64,000 nt of DNA from Zerene cesonia (lineage: Eukaryota; Arthropoda; Insecta; Lepidoptera; Pieridae), in the NCBI RefSeq assembly GCF_012273895.1, contig NC_052108.1, positions 3,658,001-3,722,000 of the forward strand, given 5' to 3'. This document shows, in pieces, positions 14,701 to 29,700 of this stretch. The notes under the pieces were generated by a model. The model was given only the letters and a program-made list of their open reading frames with translations, did not search any database and was not told the origin of the DNA. The first letter of the stretch is position 1; each line of letters starts with the position of its first letter. Both the position numbers and the translations under genes were made by a program.

Positions 14701-17700
14701 CATTTTGAATACTCACGGCGACTAAGAAAATAAATAATACCGATTTAATATATGAGTAATAATGATTTCGATGATGTAAAAAATGAGTCTATAATGAAGA
14801 GAATGTTTACAGCATCCGGCCGTTGAAACTGTGCCGTGAACAATAAATTCTTTGCAATCATTTGTTTGATGAAGCGACTGATGAATTCCCAGATTGAACG
14901 ATTATGATTGATACGTATTAGATATTATTTTTTGTTCGATTATCACGAGATATAGATATAAGAAGAAACAGTGTTTACTTTTATATTTAAAGTGAGTATA
15001 TAACTCAAGGAATTTGCCCTTTATTAAACTTTTTAATCAACTTGTAAAAAAAAACCGTATTCATTGGAAATATATTTTTATACAGTAATTTATAAGTACC
15101 TTCTATACGTAGGAATAAGTGATAAAACAAGTTTAATGTCTATGACAAATGTCGTACATACATAATAGCTACATAATAGCTACAAAACGAAGTATCACAT
15201 GAGTATCACCCTATAATTTTATAAAAGTTTTTGTATTGTCGTTAACTTAAAGACAAAATTAAGACATAATATTATTAAAGACAAAAACCACTAATAGTCG
15301 CAGTTATAGCGTGACAGATAGGTCCTAATGATGCCCATTTGTTACTTAATGATAACTATTTGAACGTGAGCTGGCAAATACAGTTTAATTCCATGCCCTG
15401 GAGGTCATATGTAATTGTTTTGTTTAATATTTCGCTAGATAAATCCTTTACGTCTGTTTCTAAACGCCAATTTATAACAATTAGAGCTATGCTTAGACCA
15501 TAATTGCCTATAAACAGTTTGTTGTAGGTAAATAATTCACTTTTTTCTGTGCGGTTTGTATGGAATTACTTCAAGGAAATTCGTATATAAAGGGAAAAAT
15601 ACTTAATATATTACTTATAAATTAATTACGTATTTTTATTGCGTTCGTTATACATGGGTATTTTTCTAGACAGTTAATAAAAAAACGTGATCGGTTTGTT
15701 TATAGAACTTAGTTGGGACTATTGCAAAATATTGTTTAAAAATAGGTTTCTTTTTATTAATTTTTTTTTAATCTCTTCAGCTTGTATAAAATAATTAATA
15801 AATCGAGTTTGTAAGTGCGTAGGAGATCTTTATTATAGTTTATAGTCATTTAATACTAAATCCACTTTATATACAGCTCTTTTACGCTGTAGCTTTGTAA
15901 GGAGTAAGGACCACACAGTTTTACCCTCTTATCGTAGACTGGTCTGAATTATTGCTGGCCATTGTTAGTGGGTTTCGCCTACTGCATTCTAAGATCAGTA
16001 GCAAATATCAATATCTTATATACAGACAAAACAGTATTAATGAATATCTGATATCGTTACGCTGTCATTGATCCGATCTATTTACAACCGACTTCAAAAA
16101 AGGAGGTTAATATTCGACTGTATTTTTTTGAGTATGCACAAAAAAATGTACGCTACTATTTATAAGTGTCAGGATGGCCTGTAAAATATTACGCAGGACG
16201 TCGAACTTAATGGCTTTTACAAAGAAAAAAGACCGAGTTCAGTATTTATTGGTAATTGGTATCCTTTTCTAGATTTATGGGCACCCAGCAGTGAAAACGA
16301 ACATCTAGAATATGATATTATACATTGTATATCATGGGATCAACATATGGTCACTAAATATGCAATTCTAGTATTATGTTAATATTCTACATATTTGGTA
16401 AATCGTAATAATGAGTACCTAATATAATGTAATTTATAATCTGGAATATTAGCAGTTTATTATTTTATTATTAGTTATATTTAGGTATCGTATATATTGT
16501 TTTTACTGGATAATCCATACTAATTATTAATATTATAACTGGGAAAGTAACTTGTTTGTGTGTCTCTTGTTCACGCTTAAACCATTGAAAAGATTTAGAT
16601 GAAATATGGTTCAAATTAGTTTGAGACCCGAGAATAGTAGACATAGTATAGTTTCTATTCCGAAAATCCTACTTATTACGCGGGCAAAAGCTAGGCGGGA
16701 AAGAAACTTGAGTAAGTTTGAGTAAGCTTGAATAAGTAAAGTTTTAACATATACATATATTTAGAATGATCAAAAGCCATAGCTTAAATTTAAGGCAAAC
16801 AAAAAATAGCCTTCAGAGATAAGTTTCGTAGGCTCTGCTAGCGAAATTGACCATAAAACGTTAGACCTTAAATGTATACTTAATTTTATTACGAATAAAA
16901 GACACAACGCATTTTTTATTGAAATGCTTGTATTAAATAAAAAAAAAACGTTGTAAAAGTAGATTTTTATGTATTTTTTACTATCCCATCAGTGGTTGAA
17001 CCAGTATATTATCATTGGCATTTGCAGAGTAAACCTTTATATGGGATAGACTACTGACAATAACTGGCAAACGTGTTCATGTAAATGTACTGCTTTTTTA
17101 TTTCAAGTGCGTGCAAAGATACAAAAAATAGCAGAGACGCTTTCCCCGTTGAGACAGAGAAATGTTTGATATACCCTCAAAATTATAATATCAAATAAGT
17201 TGTAGAAGATTCCTATGTTAGAAACGAACTACGGTGGAGTCTTTTACACCAAATTTGGGAGTGTGATGATGAAATGTCGTTTTCTGAATCCGGTGCTATG
17301 CTATACACCAATTATTCTGTTTTATGCATGTTATCTCTATATATAAAACTCTCGTATTACAACCATACCCTACTACTCTGAAACGGCTGGAACGATTTTT
17401 ATGATTTTTTTTGTGCATATCGGGGAGAGCTGAAAATCGACAAACACCTATTTTTTAAATGCTAAAAGTAAGGCTAGTAATTTATAAGAGTTTATTCTCA
17501 ATCAGCGCTTAAGCCTTACCTTACAGGCGTAGCGAACGGTGAGGATAGCTAAAGCACAACAAAGAAATCCATTTTATTTTTATTGGTGGTCGCGGTGGGC
17601 GCTGCAATACTTTTGTCAAAAGTGTCAGTGGCCCCAATGCCGCAATCGTCCCTTTGATTCAAATATATATGTTTAGATTTCAGAAGAATTTTCGTTGAAG

Positions 17701-20700
17701 CAGTGGTGGCTCAGTGGTGAGAACCTCGGACTTCAAAATCGATAAGTCGGGGTTCGAGACCGGGCGAGCGTGCAAGAAATAAATTGATTTTTCAATTTAT
17801 CTGCGCATGTGGATAACATCACCACTGCTTAAACGGTGAAGGAAAACATCGTGAGGAAAACCGGCATGTCCAAGAATTAAAAGTTCGACGACATGTGACA
17901 TTTGCCAACCCGCACTTGGCCAGCGTGGTGGATTATGGCCTGAACCCTCATAGGAGGCCTGTGTCCCAGCAGTGGGAACATATATGGGCTGATGATGATG
18001 AGATTTCAGAAAGGGATAATCTTTTAGCTCGGTAATTAGCTCGAAGGGCTGTCTAAAATCGACTAGCCGGGGGTTGGCAACTACAGTAGGACATATTAAT
18101 ATAAATAGTTAACTTGGCTGATATCCGATTTTAATTTAATTTTTCATTATTTTATTCTAAGAATGCATAAACCTAAATGTCGTGTATTAGTTTGTAAGTT
18201 ATCTTTCTGTCCTTCCGAAATATTATATAATTTTTGAATTTCATTTGCAAACATTAATTGCAATTAAAAAGCTATGCTAAGAATCTCTATATTTTATAGT
18301 TAAGACCATAAACACAAAGTACACCTTTTTCTAAAAAAATAAAGCAATTTTAATTCAATCTTTATTCTTCCCTAATATAAATAACTGTATGATAAAATGC
18401 AGAATTATAAAAATGATTTAGTGTTTATTGCCTCTGTACTTAAATTAACAATTTATGGCTTTTTTAATTGATACTATTTACACAGAAGGAGATCAGTTGC
18501 AAAAATGATCAGTACTGTTAATTACTGTGAATTGTGATTTGTATAACTTCCAGGAAGAGCTTCCATCACTAGAGGATGGTGAGACAAGTTTTTATCCACA
18601 ATGTTATGTTCATCTAATGATCTCCTCATTTTTATAAACTAAAGGTGTATGACCGTGGGTTAATAGTGAAGAATTTTCTACACACCTTTAAAATGATGTA
18701 ATGTCATAAATCTATCCCTTTCTGAAATATAAAAGCTAACTTAATCTAAAGACAAACGACATAAGTATCACTGTTCAAAGCTAACTTTTCATTAATGATA
18801 TATACTAATTAACATCTGAGTGAATAATTAGATACATACTTCTGGAATAATAACGTAGTTCTCCATATTAAAGAAAGAAAGTAATTATCGTATCTCCATG
18901 TGCTAAAATATTTGCAAACCAACCAAAATTTGCACATTTCTTTTAAAATATTCGAAAAAGTATTCAAAACAAAGAAAAGCATCAGATAATAAATCAAACC
19001 ACTAGAACATGGTTATTACTCACGACGTCGTGTAAACAAAATGGTTCCCGGACTCCACAGATAAGCTAACTTATTAAAATACATTTTCAGTACAAATTCC
19101 GTAGCGGTATGGTAATGACATTTGGAAGCGTGACTCGGGCACAGCGCGGATATTGGAATCCTCCGTTTTCTCAAGGAAATGTTGAACTCACTATTGACCT
19201 GAGTTGGAAATAAAACTAACTCTACTAGACGAGGAACGGTACTATCGCCTGTGCACAACTGGTTCAAATGTTTTGGAGAACATTATATCGCCTCGAAATA
19301 ATCGTCATAAAAAACCCAAAAATAAAGAATTATTAATTGGCTCATATATGTATTGAGAATGGTGCATGTAGCAAATTATTGCCGGTACCTCATATGGTGA
19401 GAAGATAATTAAAACAATATTTCACTCAATATTGAGTAAAGAATTTTTAAGTTTTGTCAATAAATGTCAGTCGGAATGCAAAGGATAAGATACTTTTTAT
19501 CTTGGACATTCGAATTTACTTATGACGGTTACCCTTACGAATTTCATTTTAAAGCAGAAAATAAAAGTCTACAGAGAACATTCAAAATACCATTTACATT
19601 AGAGATCATAAAAATAACCACAGCCTAAACCACAGACAACAGACAATCTGTGGACCACGAAATGCACTCCGTTAAATTTGAATAACAGGTATATAAATTC
19701 ATGAATTTCCCATTCACCATAATTCAGTATACGAATCCGAAGCGTTAACGGTTCTTTCGGCCACTTTAGTATCCTTTTACCGGTGTAAAATCCTATAAGT
19801 GACGATAATGGCAATAAGGCTGATAAAATATGATTATCAATTTGGGTTAATTTATTTATGCTGTGGAGCGTGCGATGATCTCCATTTTTTATTGTTTATT
19901 TATTTAAATTTCATTAAAAGACCGTTTTAGCTACTAGAGTTATAGCCCTGTAAATAATAGTATTTTTGCACCGCTGCGTAACGGGTTTCTTATTATTATT
20001 CATATAATAATTCTCTTATATATTTTAACCTTTTCGTTTTAATTAAAATATCTTATTTTACTTCATAGCCGTTGGAAATGTATAACAGCGTAAAGGCATA
20101 AAATGCTATAAGTAGTTATTTTATGAAAATGTATCGTTGTTGCAATTTGTTCCCATACTCCTCCATGCTGTATCAACAAGATGCGGATGTAAACAATGGA
20201 TGTCCTAAGGCCCATAAAGGAGTCACGACAAGCTTCCTAGACCAGCCTCTCGGTCAGTGAACTAACCCTAAACAGTATAGACTATACACAATAGAAACTC
20301 GGAAGAAATTTACTGAAAGCACAGATAATATATATTATTACTCTTATACTTGAACGCAAATCTTAAAGTAAATAGCAGTTACATATAATTTCTAAAAAAA
20401 AATCCGTTTGGTATAAACTTTTATGGCATATATAATTTAAATGTAAGCTTATACTAGAAAATTTTAATTAAATATCTAAAGACATTAATTAACAATAATT
20501 ATGTCAATAAATTATAGACTACTAAGCAGTTATTCCGTTTTATATATTTATGTAATATTATTCAAATTTAATGTGATTTATAAGGTCATTATAACTGTTA
20601 ATTGCAATAAAAAATCGTGTGTACAAAAATAATTAGGTACTTTATATTAAATATGTATATGAAATCCTTAATAATATATTAGTAATGTGAGGTGTTTTCG

Positions 20701-23700
20701 ATATAAAAAATATATAGAAATGCTACTATGCTTGTCCAGATTTTTATTACATATAATCTAATGCATTACAAAATCTCGATAAATTCAAATCCGTCAAAGT
20801 AAAAGGATATTATAAAACCGATTTATGTCATCAAAATCATATGGAGAATATAAAGAATTCATAAATGATATGAATAGACATTGAAATGGAAAGTAGCTCT
20901 ACAAAACGACAAGTGTGATTACATTAATCGAATTTAAGATTTACGCTCTCATAATGTTTATGAATAGACCATTTTATAACTTTCACTGGCGCTTACTGTC
21001 ATATGTTGTTGATTTATCACTAGGACTTAAATAACATCTGACATTCATTATGTCCTACGCTGAATTTGAAAGCATTTCATACATGTTAGTCATCGTTTAT
21101 TTATTTTTCTTATGAGGTTTATGAAAAGTTTATGTAATACCTCCTTGATATACTTGAAATCTTCAATTTCTGCAGAATTAGTTGAGTTATACTGCGAAAT
21201 CATATCGGTATGGTAACTTATTATCCTGAATTATATAATGTTCAATTTGTTGCATCTGTAGGTTTTCCCTTCTCTTATTACGTCTTGAGGAGCATGTCTT
21301 TCTATTATAGGTTTGAATAAAATAATCTATGTTGCGTAAACTATTTGATTAACCAGATATTTCTCTATATACAAGATGGGAATATGAGTTATAATCTAAT
21401 ACACTAATTTCATTATATTATAAGTATTATTTTGATGTGTATTTGGGTGACAAGCCCAAAATTGGACAAATATTAAAGAGGCGATAAAATCAGTAGAAAA
21501 GGTAATTCATTTAGATAAGTTCATGATATAAATAGATCATAACATAATGACAAGAACGTCTACTAAGTAATCATTACCATTTACACGGTATTAAACGTTC
21601 AGAATCTTCGAAACTTGCGTAATAATTTTTATTGCTTTACTCTTACCAGCACAATTATGTACTGTATATCTTACTACTCATATATTGGTGATAAATAATA
21701 AACGCTGCGTTGGAACGTTTGAAATAGCATTATTTATTCTAAAATATGAGTTATAAAAGCCATAAAGATGCGTACGTAATAAATTTATGTCACTTTGATT
21801 TTGCGCCGTGATTACTTTATGCTGCTATAGTATACATGTTAAGTTGTTAACCTAATTGAAGTCATAATGTAATACATTTAACGTTCTTGTGTGAAGAATT
21901 ATTCTTACGTTTCAAAGATAGCTGTTCATTTAACAGGTATTATAGTTAACTAGAATGTTTATCATTTTTCTCGTGCACTAATCTTAAGAAAAGCACTTGA
22001 GAAAATTATTTTATGCGTTTCAAATCATAAATGTAAGCGTAAATTATTGAAAAAGCTCAATAGGTGATCAATATAGGAAAAATAAAATAAGGAAGAATGT
22101 TATTTGATACAACTCGTGAGTCTACCAGCCCTTCATATAAAATAATCGTAAATACAAAATTAAAACTGTTGAAAACGTTAAAATTCCATAATCTAGTACT
22201 GGATATTGTCTTAATAAAATTAATGTTACATGTATGTGAACAAATTATGAGTACAATAAAAATTATAGCCGGTCCGGGCGATTCATCACACCGCGCGGTT
22301 CCTAGCAATTATGTAATAATTACTCAATTTCTAGTCAAGCGTCGGTTATGTATAATTTTATCTGTGTCTATAAAAAGTATCTACAGAATAATCAAGTGCA
22401 TAATTATTCGTTTATTTTAAATTCCATTTTCGAAAGTAATTGAATTATGTAACTGACGATGGGAAGTGGCATACATAAATATAAATTTAGTTTGACAGAA
22501 GCAAAATATATATTTGCACAATTTTAAGTTGAAATTTTAAAAATAAGCACCACTTATAAAGTGAAATTTTTAGAATTTTATAATAATATTTATTACTTCT
22601 TTACTTTCTTCTCTTATAACTTTAGAAGGTAACCGTTACCTACTGTCATGTCTTGGGTCTAACAACATATCTCCTTCGACGGCGGTGAATTAGATAGTAC
22701 TAATATTGATGAATTAGGTGGTATACATTATTATTGTATACATTTTTTTTTTTGAGACATCGTTGTTTAAGTTGATAAACAAATAATTTAATGTCGTCTC
22801 CATAAAGCCGGTGCTCATTAGCCGACTTGCCACAAACTTGTAATGGCATATCTGACACTGAATACACAAAGCGGATCATCCAATAAGGAAACGTACTCGA
22901 CCTGGAATTGCTCGCACGTGCCGCCCGCTTCTGAGGGTTGCCAACTAAGAGGAAAAGCATGTAAGAAAATTGGGGCTGTGATTCGATTTTCTTCTTTATG
23001 TTACGGGAAGGCAAATTAACAATGGCGTAAGTATCTTACCAACCTTAAACTGTTTCTTTAAAGGAAATGTATTATTACGCGATAAATTTATCCATTTTTT
23101 ACTGAGTTAAATTAAGTAACGTATGCATCATTTTCACTGTATGTAACGTATGCATCAGTCTCACTCTTATATTTATTTATTACATTTATTTTAGTATTTA
23201 ACAGTGGACCAAGTTATGACGGCATATTATAAATAATATACGAGTAGCAAAAATATTTGGCATAAATTTTATTCTCTCGCTACCTATCCAATACTTTGTA
23301 CTCTGCTCCAATAATTCTACATTGTAATAATTATAATATTTATGTGTAACATATTGCAATCTCTGTTGCCACATCTAGATACTTTTACGTAATGGTTTTA
23401 TTTCTTTTTCAGAATCAGATTAAGGTAACCCTTCCGCTTACGGATAACGGCGTTCACAATATATCCTATTAACTTGTGGCGTTTCGTTTTTAAATACTTA
23501 ATTACACAACGATTTTGATATTTAGTTAGTATTTGTTGCAAGAATTGTGATATGTCTTAGTTTTAATATAGGGATTTAAGCTTAATAACAGAATTGCTTT
23601 CTTCTTCGCATTGAGATCCTTTACGTTTAATGGAAAAAGTTAAAGTTAGTAGTCCGTTAACAAGCCATTTAGTCTCAATCTGTTGTTTACTAAAAAGACT

Positions 23701-26700
23701 CTAATGCAAAAGCTATGTCGTAAGTAATTGAAGTTCGCTGGGGTGTATATATAGAGCTATCTATTTATTTAAAATCTCCGCATGTTAAGTTAACATTAAA
23801 GTGAAATAAGAAATATAAGAAACATATACAGCTTATTTAGCGAAAAAGTAAAGTCATTCAGAGGGCATTTAGCCCCTAAAAAAATGTTTTAATTTCATGT
23901 AATGTTTTTTGTTATTCCAGGCATTTTATTGGTGAATTACGTTTGTTTCAAAATACCTTAATTCAGTAATCTGTAAATTCGAAATATTATCGTGTATAAT
24001 AGAATTTTATTACAATATTATTATCCATACTAATCAAAACATGTTACTGGTTTAATATCGAATAAAAATAAGGAGATACATGGACATAACGCTTAAATAG
24101 AAAACTGTTAAAGTAATCACGTGTATCCTCGTTTTTATGGATCATGATTACACGACTTAAATACTATTAGGCACTTAACAAGAAAGTTGCGAAGTGGTGA
24201 TTGTTAGGTTCAATATGCTTTAATCCCTTAATCATAACAACGACCTTTCTAATTTGCATATTATATCTGTATATAAAAAAGATTCGTAGCTTTAATGTAT
24301 TAAATATATCCGTGCCTATTTATATAATAACTCTATTTTGAATTATCTCTTATTTATGCAATTTAATACCTATTACTTTTAAATCAAGCACAAAAGAAAA
24401 AGTTGAAGAAATATCATTGAAAGCCACAAATTTAAATCAAATCAATTCCACGGAGTCGTGAATTTGAAATCAGAGCCCATAAAATGCATTTTTCTTGTTA
24501 GTGAAAGTCAACGAATTCCCATAGTCGGTACAAGAGCATTCTTCTTTGACAATAGGCCGTAAATACGATACATGCAAGATGGAAGTATCCTTCCAAGTTT
24601 CAAACTATTTCCTTATTGCTGCTTTTAAGGAACCATGAGCGTCTTCATAAATTTAAAAATAAATCTCATATCGTTAGTAGTTACTTCTGTATTTATTTGA
24701 TAGTTATTATTATGTGTATAAAAAAAAACATTTTTGAATGAAAAATGTTTTTTTTTCTGACATTTCATTAAAATGCAGTCAAGCATTTTAATGAAAATTT
24801 AAATGAAATTTTAGGAGTGATGATTATTATATTATTAGTGATGGCAGGTGGATTTCGATTTACCCTCAGAACGCAAGCAAAAACGCGGGCTACTACGATA
24901 CTGTAATATTGAATAGTTTTTAACCTTAATGATCACAATTTCTAAGCAGAAAAATTATAATTTTTTATTATTATTCGTTTTATATGTTTCGTATTGTAAT
25001 TTCCCACAACAGAAGTAGATAAAATATTTCGCAACTGAATCAAATTTGTCTAGCATTTCTGCATACATAAATCGTGGCAGTATTAAGTATTATGCATGCA
25101 TGATGATAGCATTACAGAATACTGCATTGAACGTCAGAAAGCGTTTGATAAACTTCCTATGTAAATAATGTAACTGACTACTGCCTAGTGAATGCCCTTA
25201 TATAATTTGCTAGTTCGGCCGCGCGGTTTCCTATAGCTCATTTATTATTCTGGTACATATGATACATAATCAGAAGCCGTTAAATTGTTTTCGAATCAAA
25301 GAGTACACATACATACATTTATCCATCTATCCTCACAAACTTAAGCATTTATTACTAGGAATAGTAAGATTATGAGATTTCTCATTTGATTTTACAGCTT
25401 ATGATTGATTTTTTTATTTTATTTTATTGGTTTCCAAACAACATATACACTAATATAACAGCAGCATTAATAATGTACAACAAATATTGTTCTATGTATA
25501 AACCTATTCTATGGATACACAATTTACTATCTAGTGCACAAGATTAAATTTTATAATTATTAATATTTGCATCGAAATACTCAATAAATGAGGTCTAGTG
25601 TGGATTTGAAATGGCAAAGTGACTAATAAAGCTTGGAGTTAGTTTATATGCGAATTTTGAATTAAGTTTGGCAATATTTTCTACCATATAAAATTTTACG
25701 ACTGTTTCAACCCCTCCTCTTTTTATTTTTAAAAGTCTTAGTATGTTGTATTTCTACACATGCTTGATAGGTACTTACGATCTGTGAGATGGTTGAAGGC
25801 GGTGACGTCATCATTCAGCTTTCCTTGAATACGCTGCAGCTTGGTGTTCAAGTCCCTGGTGTGCAGGAATAAGAAGAGCGTACACGATACTGCTACGAGT
25901 GCGATGAGTTCGCTCGTTCTGTAACAAATAAAAAAAAACATATTTAAACATGGAACGAATTAATACAGAACTATCTTTAAACAATTTATATTAGATAAAG
26001 AATAAAGTTATAATCCTTCTTGTTGTCTGTGGCTTTTGTCAATAAATTCATACACGAATTCTCTCTATATTCAATGCCCAGCTATCTGACAGAACGCAAT
26101 AACTACAAAACTTGGTAAACATTTTACATATATACAACATATAAATTGACATCTCTATTTCCTTTATAAATCTGGTTGTTTAATTTTAGACAAGTTCATG
26201 GCTATAAAGTGAAAATATTTGTTATTCATATATCTAGTCTTCTAATTTAAAGCTTTAATTTAACTTCGATTGGAACTGTGGGGAGAATGTTGTAACTTAT
26301 AACCAAAACGAAATTGTACAAAATTATCTGTTTATTAGTTTTTTAGCCTTAGTTATGTAGTTATAGTGTAGATGGCGCTGCCTATAAAAATGAAGTTATA
26401 TTGCAATTGTCCTGTATTTACTTAGGTACTTAAATATTTCCTTTTTTATGAAATCAGTATATGAATTTTATGAAAAAAAAAAAATAAATATAGGAAAGAT
26501 AATTTATGTTACAGAAATGAATTAGTATTATGTTATTATTAAACTAAATACTTTGTTGCAAGCAAACAATTACATATTTGCATTTCAGTTCAAAATTGTA
26601 GAAAAAGCTTTCAAATACTAATAATAACTAACTAATAAAGTTAACACTTTATCGTCAAACAACTATTTATATTAAATAATAACTTTATAATAATTTAAGC

Positions 26701-29700
26701 TACATAAAAAATATGTACATTATTGTCATAACTTGCAAATGAGTACACATTGAGTGTGACGAATGGAGCCAAAAAAGCGTAAGTTCGTATGAGTTAATTC
26801 TGTAATCTCTCTTATTTCATTCTAATTTCTCTAAAGTCAAAGACAACATTTGTTATTTGTTATAAGGTAATAAAACACACTTGAACCGTGAACTTATTTA
26901 TTTCAGTTTTTCAGTAACTGAGACGATATGACAATTGACAATAAAGAAAAACTTTTAATATATAATAATTTATTCAGACATCTTGTACTCATCAATTTTA
27001 TTTTCGAAAAAGTAATTCGCCCGAATCGTAGCTAATTTTATTGACCGATCTATATCTTGTTGATCGCTATTTTGTGTGACTTCAGTGAATAATTTAGATT
27101 TGTACCCGCACGGAATACTACAAGGGACACTCAACAGTTTGATCGCTATTTCCGATATTTTTAAATGCGAACAAAAGCTTTTCCACCATATTCGCGGTTC
27201 CAGTAAATTCGCACTCGTCCAAATGGCTTTTACTTTTGCAAAGTAACCAGTCTTCGTCTTAAACTCGGCCAAGTTTTTCATTATCTCCCCAGGATCGTCA
27301 GTGAGAGATGTTGCATACGAAGATATGTAGGACATTGCTTCAATCATTTCTTCGTCATTTAACATAGAACCGACATATCGCGGGTCTAACAGGTTAGCGG
27401 CCATGTGAATCGGCTGAATAAAATTCTTCCTCCGATTATTTATAGTGGCTCTTATAAAATATTTGTCACTTTCATAATTTTGTCCGTAAGAAATTATTTC
27501 GTTCTCTATATTTGACAATAATTTAGAAAAAATGGCGGGCACGTCGGATATAATGGTTTTATCAGATTCCGCTTCGGTTAAGGCCGTATTATATTGTTTG
27601 ACGACTCTAATGCATTTGTCGTTTCCATCCCACCACCTTTCGCTTAGTATCGTCATCTTTATTCCTTCTTCAATGAACACTGTGTTTGACAACACAAGCG
27701 TCTGTAATGCATTTTTATATTTCATCAATAGTTCCAATTGAAACAGAAAATCCTTCCAGTTTTCAGGATTGGGAAGCTTCAAGGAGTTAATAATTTCAGT
27801 GTGCACGCTTGATAATGAACCCTTAGAAACTTCATTTTTTAAATACTTTACAACGATTTCAACGTCGTAAGTCGTACCTTTTATAAGTGATTCTTCAACA
27901 ATGTCTCGAAAGATTGAGTACATAGTACCAAATAAGCAACACACCCCAGCAATAGTAGGAAAAGTTCCGACGAGTATTTTTTGTATTTGTGTCATATGCC
28001 AATTACTTTCGGTAATGATGGCTAGTATTTTTTCTGGTCCTATTTCATTTATAACTTTACTTATTTCTTCATTACATTTCTTTTTTTTAACTTCTATTTC
28101 ACATTTTTTATATTCAAGCAAAACAATTTTATAACAAAAAGTTTTTGAGGCTGTAGCGATCATAAAACATAGTAATTCTGAAAAAGAAAGAAACAAATAA
28201 ATAATTATTCATAACATAAACAAAAAAGTTATGTTAAATAAATTATTTATTAATATTTAAAAACTATAGTAAGTGTTATTTAAAAAAATTATCTCTTAAG
28301 TCTTTAGGTATATACTATTAAAACTTTCTCTTTATCATATATGTATAGTGGTAATCTTTAAATTCTTTAAAAATATTATTTGAATTGATAAAGGGCATGG
28401 GCATCAGTCACTATGTATCAAAATAACAATTTCATAACTTCTTAGGTACCTACTAATTATATTATAATAAATAGATATAATAATCCTTGAATCTAATTAT
28501 AACAATATTTTTGAAATAATTGGTTATCCACTGGCGGCTAATAAACATACACCCCCATATTTATAATATAAGTAAGGAATAAAATGTTACCTTTCTCGTC
28601 TATACGTATTTCGTCGCATATCAGAACCAACATATCAGATTCTTTTATTTCATTATCAATATTTTCCCGAAATCTCGCATGTTCACCTTCAAGTAATCTG
28701 CAGCTGAAGTCAAGAGCAGACGGTATGTTATAATCAGGACGCAGCATATTTATTGCTTTCTTCCAATATTTAGAATCCAATAATGAAAAGGGTACTCCAC
28801 TTGTGAATATGGCGCGGGCTAAAGTCGCATCAATGTCATCATCGACGTTTTCAACATTTACTTCAACCACAATATGGTTATTGCCTATAAAAGAACTCGT
28901 AGATGCATTTTCATTATCACACACTGCAGCGGTATCATCTTTTTTTATTAACGTTTGCTCTAACGAGTATTCCGCTTCATTTGAAGAAGCCTCTGAAGGC
29001 ATACTCTCTCCCTCACTGTCATCGCTACTCGAATGAGAGTCACCTGCCAAGTAATTATTCTTTATAGGTTTAGGACACTTTTCACACTCCACGATATGCT
29101 TAAGCAATCTCGTAGCGTTACTGTGTCTATATTCCTTTCCACAAAACATGCAAGAGGTATGCCTTTTGTACCCTGACTCATGATTAATCTTAAAGTATTG
29201 CCAGACATCACTCAAAGGCCTTCCTAAAGATGGGCTTGTTTTAATACTAATGGGCCGGTGAGACGGATGTGGTGGGCTCTTAGTAGACTGATATTCTAAA
29301 AAAAGATTTTTTACATCATTTGGACAGTTTGGGCATCGGCATAAATGTACTACTAGCCGGGTAGCATTAGAATATTTGTACTCAGCATCACAGTATTTAC
29401 AGGCAGCGTGTCGTTTGTAGCCCTCCTTGCTTATTATTCGAAAGTGCTCCCAAACTTTTGGACGTTCTGTTGACTTTTTTATTATTAGCTGAGGGTCGTA
29501 AGAATTGTTTGGAGCATTAGGTAAGCCAAAATTCTTCATCTTATTCTTCACATCCATGGGACATTTCGTACAATACTGAAGATGCGAAATTAACTTTTCG
29601 GTGTTAACTTGTTTAAATTCAGTACTGCAAAACACACAATATGCGTGAGTCTTTTGTCCTGGTTCATTTGTTATCTTAAAATATTCTGAAATATTAAGAC

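Larger units (their letters stand above)
11771..25778 (-). other. pipe intron 2 (14.0 kb)
   Basis: This is AT-rich with no supported gene. Recognisable contents are a degraded SINE A 3' end (14277-14372), LINE- or SINE-like 3' ends (16080-16200, 16540-16702, 17336-17460), a full SINE A (17686-18000), a poly(A)-ended retroposon candidate (22741-23014), tandem hairpins (24721-24796) and an A/T-rich possible retroposon 3' end (25411-25700). The remaining stretches hold nothing I recognise. Confidence 0.6.

Noticed and set aside
19016..19267. 83-codon minus-strand frame followed by a GTGAGT donor-like site
   Set aside because: Considered as a cassette exon of pipe, but there is no similarity to the stem or enzyme, and the constitutive exons join in phase without it.
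22057..22420. Overlapping open frames on both strands
   Set aside because: Low-complexity AT-rich translation without recognisable domains; opposite-strand frames mirror each other.
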